NCBI GenBank assembly: GCA_003342815.1
Contig: PTEX01000301.1
Span: 68,268 to 132,267, forward strand
Source of the DNA: Eudromia elegans
Lineage: Eukaryota > Chordata > Aves > Tinamiformes > Tinamidae
Reading direction: 5' to 3'
Length of the DNA: 64,000 bases
Shown here: in pieces, positions 60,101 through 64,000 of the stretch
Numbering within the stretch: the first letter of the stretch is position 1
Layout of the letters: the number at the start of each line of letters is the position of its first letter
Program-made: the position numbers and the translations under genes
The notes under the pieces: model-generated
Databases searched by the model: none
Seen by the model: the letters and a program-made list of their open reading frames with translations, nothing else
Told to the model about the DNA's origin: nothing

Positions 60101-61385
60101 CCCCATCTCTCCAAAGGCAGCACTTTCCACCCAGGAAAAACCAGCGCTTGGGGCAACATAAGCTCAGGTTAAGCCCATTTCACCGCAGTGCGGCCGACGT
60201 CGATTAAGAGCAAATTTAAGCTAATGAGGAATAAACATCCAGGCAGGGCTTTGCATTGATTCGGGCAGCCTGTTGCAAGGGAGCGAGCGCGCACGCGGGC
60301 ATCCAACACCGTTGCCTCTTGGCATCGCGCCCCCAAATCCTCTTCGGTTAATGCTGAAGATTTCTCGCGTGCAGCCACCAAATTCCCACTGTATTGTGAA
60401 TTATTTCATTTTCAAGCAACCGTGCTGACCCCAGGACTTCCAAATCCCCTGCAAAAAGCAGACACTTCTCCTTCGCATGGATTGGGGGGGGAAAGTTAGG
60501 AGATAAATTGCAGACGACTCAGTAAATAACTCAGCCTCTGACCTTGATGCTTATTGATTCCTCAAGCTGTTTATCTTGCCTGTGTTGCTCCCCAGCAAAA
60601 ACAATTATCACTTAATTATAAAGCAGCCTGGCTGGAGGGAACCTGGCAAGCTTTGCAACAGGGGGGGAGCTAATCTGGCTAAACCACACAGCCCCGACCT
60701 AAAACTGCTGCTTAAGATGCAGAGCCACCGACTTCATTATTTTCCTCCCAGCTCGTGTGTGTTTTCTTTTTTTTTTTTCCCTTTTTTTTTTTATCCCCAC
60801 CTCATTTTAAAAATCACTTAAGGATGTTTAGCCCAGGCAGCCGTTTGACTGACGGAGCACTCGGAGCAAATGGTATCGGATTGGACTCGAAACAGCAGGT
60901 GCCGACGCTTGAAAGGGGGGGAAAAAAAAAATAAGAGGAGGATGATAATGAAGAGAAGAGGAAAGGCTACGGGTCCTGGAATCCAATCCCTGGATTGTGC
61001 TCCCTCTCCTTCCGTGACCTTGGATGAGGCGGTTGCTGTCGCCTCCCCTTTTTTGCTCTATTCAGACTTGCAAAAATGAAGGGGTTTTATGGCCTCGGAG
61101 CATCCACGGGCAGCCCCAGTATAGAGAGCGCACTTGCAGGAGGGGATTGTCACATTTTAAAAAGCCTAAACGCTTAAAAGGGTTCTCGTTTAGGCTCTCC
61201 TCCTGCCAAGCGTCTTCAAGGGGCCCCGATTTATTATTTCATCAAAAGATCAGAGAGGGGAAGTTTGTCAGAGATCAAACAAACGCGGAGGCATTAGAAG
61301 AGACAGTAGGAGAGGCTGCAGAAATTGTCAGATTAGGGTTTTTTTTAAAAAAAAAATAGGGGAAAAATAATGTTTTCGCTGCAAA
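57115..61385. other. Upstream noncoding stretch
   Basis: AT-rich enhancer-like blocks occur at 57395-57530 (TTTAAATAGG, CATAATTCGCTTTAAAAATA, GATTATCATAATGAAAACC), 58870-59060 and 59270-59420. A T-rich run lies at 60760-60793 and A-rich runs near 60930 and 61345. No gene recognised. Confidence 0.4.
57395..57530. promoter_or_regulatory. Candidate conserved noncoding element
   Basis: AT-rich with GTATATTTAAATAGG, GGCTATTAAGGCACTTAAC (NKX2-like CACTTAA), TCCATAATTCGC and AATTTCCCGATTATCATAAT. Clean contrast with the GC-rich, CpG-bearing sequence that follows. Confidence 0.35.
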
Positions 61386-61389
61386 CAGC

Positions 61390-62000
61390 TGGGTGGAATC
61401 GGCGCCCGTTCCCGCCCGCTCCGCGCTCGGCACCTCTCCGTGCTCCCCGCGCAGACGCCCCCCACGTCAATGCGCATCGATCCCGACGCCGGGAATTCAC
61501 AAACCCCTTCAAAGGGCAAAGATGGATCTGTCACTTGCTGGCGAGGGGAAAAAAAAAGGAGAAGGAAAAGAGGGACTCCAGGTCGCCCCTGCCCTCGCCG
61601 GCCGTGCCCTGCGCTCCTCCCGTTGTGCACGCGCACGGCACGGCTTGCACGTGCATGCACCGAGTCGCACACAACCCCAATGCAAGCATGCACGTCTGGC
61701 AACGCATGCACGTGCATGCACGTTTAACCCCTGAATTGCCAAATCTCTCGTTTTCCCAGGCTGTAGGCAGCACTGATCCCACGCAAGCGGCGCACGGAGG
61801 GCCGGCCGGGAACGCGCAGGGAGCTTGCAGGGCTGATGGGGACGTCACGGGGGGCACATCCTGCCACTGCACCCGGCGCCCGCCGCTCCGCCTGGCTCCC
61901 CTCCAAGCCCGGCAGCCGGCAGCAAGCGCTAATTGCGGCAGAGGAGCCGCTCCCCGTTTCAGGGTGCCGCTCGCTCGCGCTGCGGGAGCTGGCAAGGGAG
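61390..62000. promoter_or_regulatory. Upstream CpG island
   Basis: CpG-rich at both ends (CGCCCGTTCCCGCCCGCTCC; CCCGGCGCCCGCCGCTCCGC) with a CACGTG/GCATGC-rich middle listed separately. A 343-codon plus frame spans it without any recognisable domain, as expected for GC-rich DNA. Confidence 0.4.
61621..61724. promoter_or_regulatory. Alternating purine-pyrimidine E-box cluster
   Basis: GTTGTGCACGCGCACGGCAC, TTGCACGTGCATGCACC, CAAGCATGCACGTC and a perfect 16-base palindrome GCATGCACGTGCATGC (61704-61719). Two CACGTG E-boxes (USF/MYC/CLOCK class) lie within repeated TGCATGCA words. The alternating purine-pyrimidine steps are Z-DNA prone. Confidence 0.5.
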
Positions 62001-64000
62001 GCCTCCGAGGAATGATAATAACCCTGCCCTGGCCCCGCTCCCTGCATTTCTGGCCCTTTGCCCTGGCAAGGCTCCTAGCCGGGCTGCAAGGCGCTATCCC
62101 GAGCCCTTGCTCCCGATCCTGCCCGGATTCAAGCGCATTTCCCTACAATTTCCTCAGCAGGTCGGCACTTTGCTCCAAATCCTCGGCTCCTTCAGGCCCT
62201 GCACCCAAACAGCTACTCCCCAAAGCAGCTGGACGGGCGCATCGATGGGGTCCCTCTGCATCCCTTTCCAGTGCCACCTTCCCTATTCAACCTCAGCTCC
62301 TGCCAGGGCTTTACATTAACTCGAGAAAACCCACGTCAGAGCCACAGGCTGCGTCTTCAGTGGCTCAGCTCCTCACCAAAGGCCACAAGTGCAGGATTTG
62401 AGGCTGAGTCTAGTTCGTTGGGGTTGTTACGTTCTCCCCTTGCCCCCCGAGCAGAGCAGGTTGCAGGTAAACGCGAGGGGAGAGAAAAAAAGAAGGAAAA
62501 AAATCGAAGGGAACATATTGTAAAGAGAGATTGATTTCAGATCATAAATAGTTTTGTCACATTGAAGGACTCAAGTCAGGCAGCAAAGGGGATAAAAATG
62601 ATTAAGTAAGCAAGAGATTTACCTGCTCTTCTGCTTCCAAGAAAAACAACTCGGCGCCTGATGAGAGCCACACAGGAGACCCAGGCTGGGGCTAAAGCAC
62701 TTGGCTGCAGATTTGCTTTGCACAGGGACCACCCTGCAGCAGCCCGGCCCAAAACAGGGCCCCGTGCTCGGGTCTTGTAGGGTGAAAGAGCTCCAAGAGC
62801 AAAACTTGGGTGGAAACGGAAGTTTTTTTTTCCTCTTTGCAAAGCGGGTTCATTTCGGAAAAGCTGTCAAAAAAAAAAAAAAAGAGAAATGTTTAATTGA
62901 TGCAAAGCTGGCTTTGCAAGGCACGGCGCCTTTCGGGAGTGACACTGATAGCCGTGCGAGCGGGAAGCCTGGGCTTGGCACACGTACACGCGGGAATACA
63001 TTAGAGTTGCAAATGCAGCGCGAAACAAAGGCGGCAGCGTTGGCAAACCCGCCCCAAAACGGAGCTTCTCTGACCCCGACGCTAGCTCGCTTGCCAGACT
63101 AGCAATGCACCCCGAGTCCTTTAAATGCCCCTTTTGGGACCACGGCGAGGGCCACAGAAACCCCCCCATGGGCCACCCAACTCCCGAGCGTCATCGGCCG
63201 CTGTCTCTTAGTCACCCGGTCCTCGTCACCGTGCGGTCATTGCAAATCTGTCCCCGGAGAACCAAATATCGTGGCTTGTAAATCACACAGCGAGATGACC
63301 AAGGGAGAGGTTTCCCTGCTTGACTAACGTTGCCGGGTTTTCCTTGGAGAGGAGCATTAAATAAGACACAAGCAGCCGCTTGTGCCTTTCGACTACTGCA
63401 AACAAGCTGCCTCGCATGACTTCATATATTCCTATATATACACCGCTCGTATATTCCGATATACAACGCCCTATAACCTTCGTGGGGGGCAGAAAGGGTA
63501 GAGGGTCTCAACCACTTGGGTCATGGGACAAATGAGCTTCAATGGGGCTTGGGGGCATTTGCAGAAGACCCTGTTTCAGTGCTTGGCCGAGGAAGGATCC
63601 AGCAATTCATGGCTGGGGTCAATCCAAAAACCATACGTGTGTTTATGGCTTTGGGAACACCCGGGATGGAGGGAATCGCCCTTGGAGGAAGCCCATTCAC
63701 ATCAGCGCTCGGCTCTGCTGCAACCTGTGCCCGCTACTCGCGCGCAGGGCCCAATCCCATGGAAATCCATAGGGATGGAGGATGCTCCAGAGCAATTCCG
63801 GTCCCCCGTTTCAGGTGGCCAGCAAGGGCAAAACTCCCGGCAAACACACGCCGCTCTCGCAGGAAAAGCAGCAAAACGGCTCCCGTAATTAACTCCCGAG
63901 CCGAGCCCTTTTAAGGCAAATTCACCAGCATTAACGGGAAAGGGTATTTGGGGTTTTTCCATCACCTGCCAAGTCGTTTAAAGGCCCCCCGTTTTCCCCC
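62001..64000. other. Upstream noncoding stretch at window end
   Basis: A-rich runs at 62490-62500 and 62868-62883. 63421-63472 repeats ATATTCC and TATATAC words. No exon, RNA gene or transposon recognised. Confidence 0.4.

Noticed and set aside
61370..62401. 343-codon plus frame
   Set aside because: Frame is open because the CpG-rich sequence is stop-poor; two other frames overlap it and no domain is visible.
1..64000. A bacterial, phage or mobile defence system
   Set aside because: No gene clusters, Shine-Dalgarno sites, integrases, transposases or attachment sites. Composition, repeats and the spliced exon are vertebrate.

Overview
The window looks like vertebrate, most likely avian, nuclear DNA. 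It is GC-rich and almost free of recognisable interspersed repeats. It carries GC-rich minisatellites, simple repeats, two runs of N, several CpG-rich islands, and many short AT-rich TAAT-bearing blocks scattered through a GC-rich background. There is no bacterial, phage or plasmid gene organisation: no operons, ribosome binding sites, tRNA or rRNA genes that I could recognise, and the long open frames are explained by base composition or tandem repeats. A bird microchromosome is the best fit, but this is inference.

One coding segment can be supported. On the minus strand, 49108 to 49033 reads as a 25-codon signal-peptide exon in a strong Kozak context. An in-frame stop lies 51 nt upstream and a splice donor follows at 49032-49031. 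Its core, SWVIFAGMAALLLSQ followed by a split Gly codon, matches the alternative first exon of neurotrimin (NTM; CEPU-1 in chicken), a GPI-anchored IgLON cell-adhesion protein of neurons. On this reading positions 1-49032 are the 5' part of NTM intron 1; no exon 2 is visible, so the intron runs past the window edge. Positions 49109-64000 are 5' UTR, promoter and upstream DNA, or intron of a longer isoform.

The surroundings of exon 1 (about 47.7-50.7 kb) are the most unusual part. On the exon side they hold a duplicated 33-bp G/C unit, a roughly 53-bp minisatellite in the start of intron 1, and a CpG island over exon 1. Just upstream come a 305-N gap and a kilobase minisatellite made of GCAAG/GAGCAA-type words that is open in all three minus-strand frames. 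Repeat arrays therefore flank the promoter on both sides.

The rest of intron 1 (1-47.7 kb) alternates three textures: CpG-rich patches (10.4-10.9, 30.85-31.5 and 34.5-34.8 kb); CpG-poor, repeat-like or decayed stretches (for example 8.0-8.6, 33.0-33.6, 37.4-38.1 and 38.4-39.1 kb); and AT-rich blocks dense in homeodomain, forkhead, SOX or TCF-like words, which look like conserved noncoding enhancers. Upstream of the gene, CpG islands at 51.7-52.1, 56.9-57.1 and 61.4-62.0 kb are candidate alternative promoters or enhancers. No previously undescribed coding system was found.
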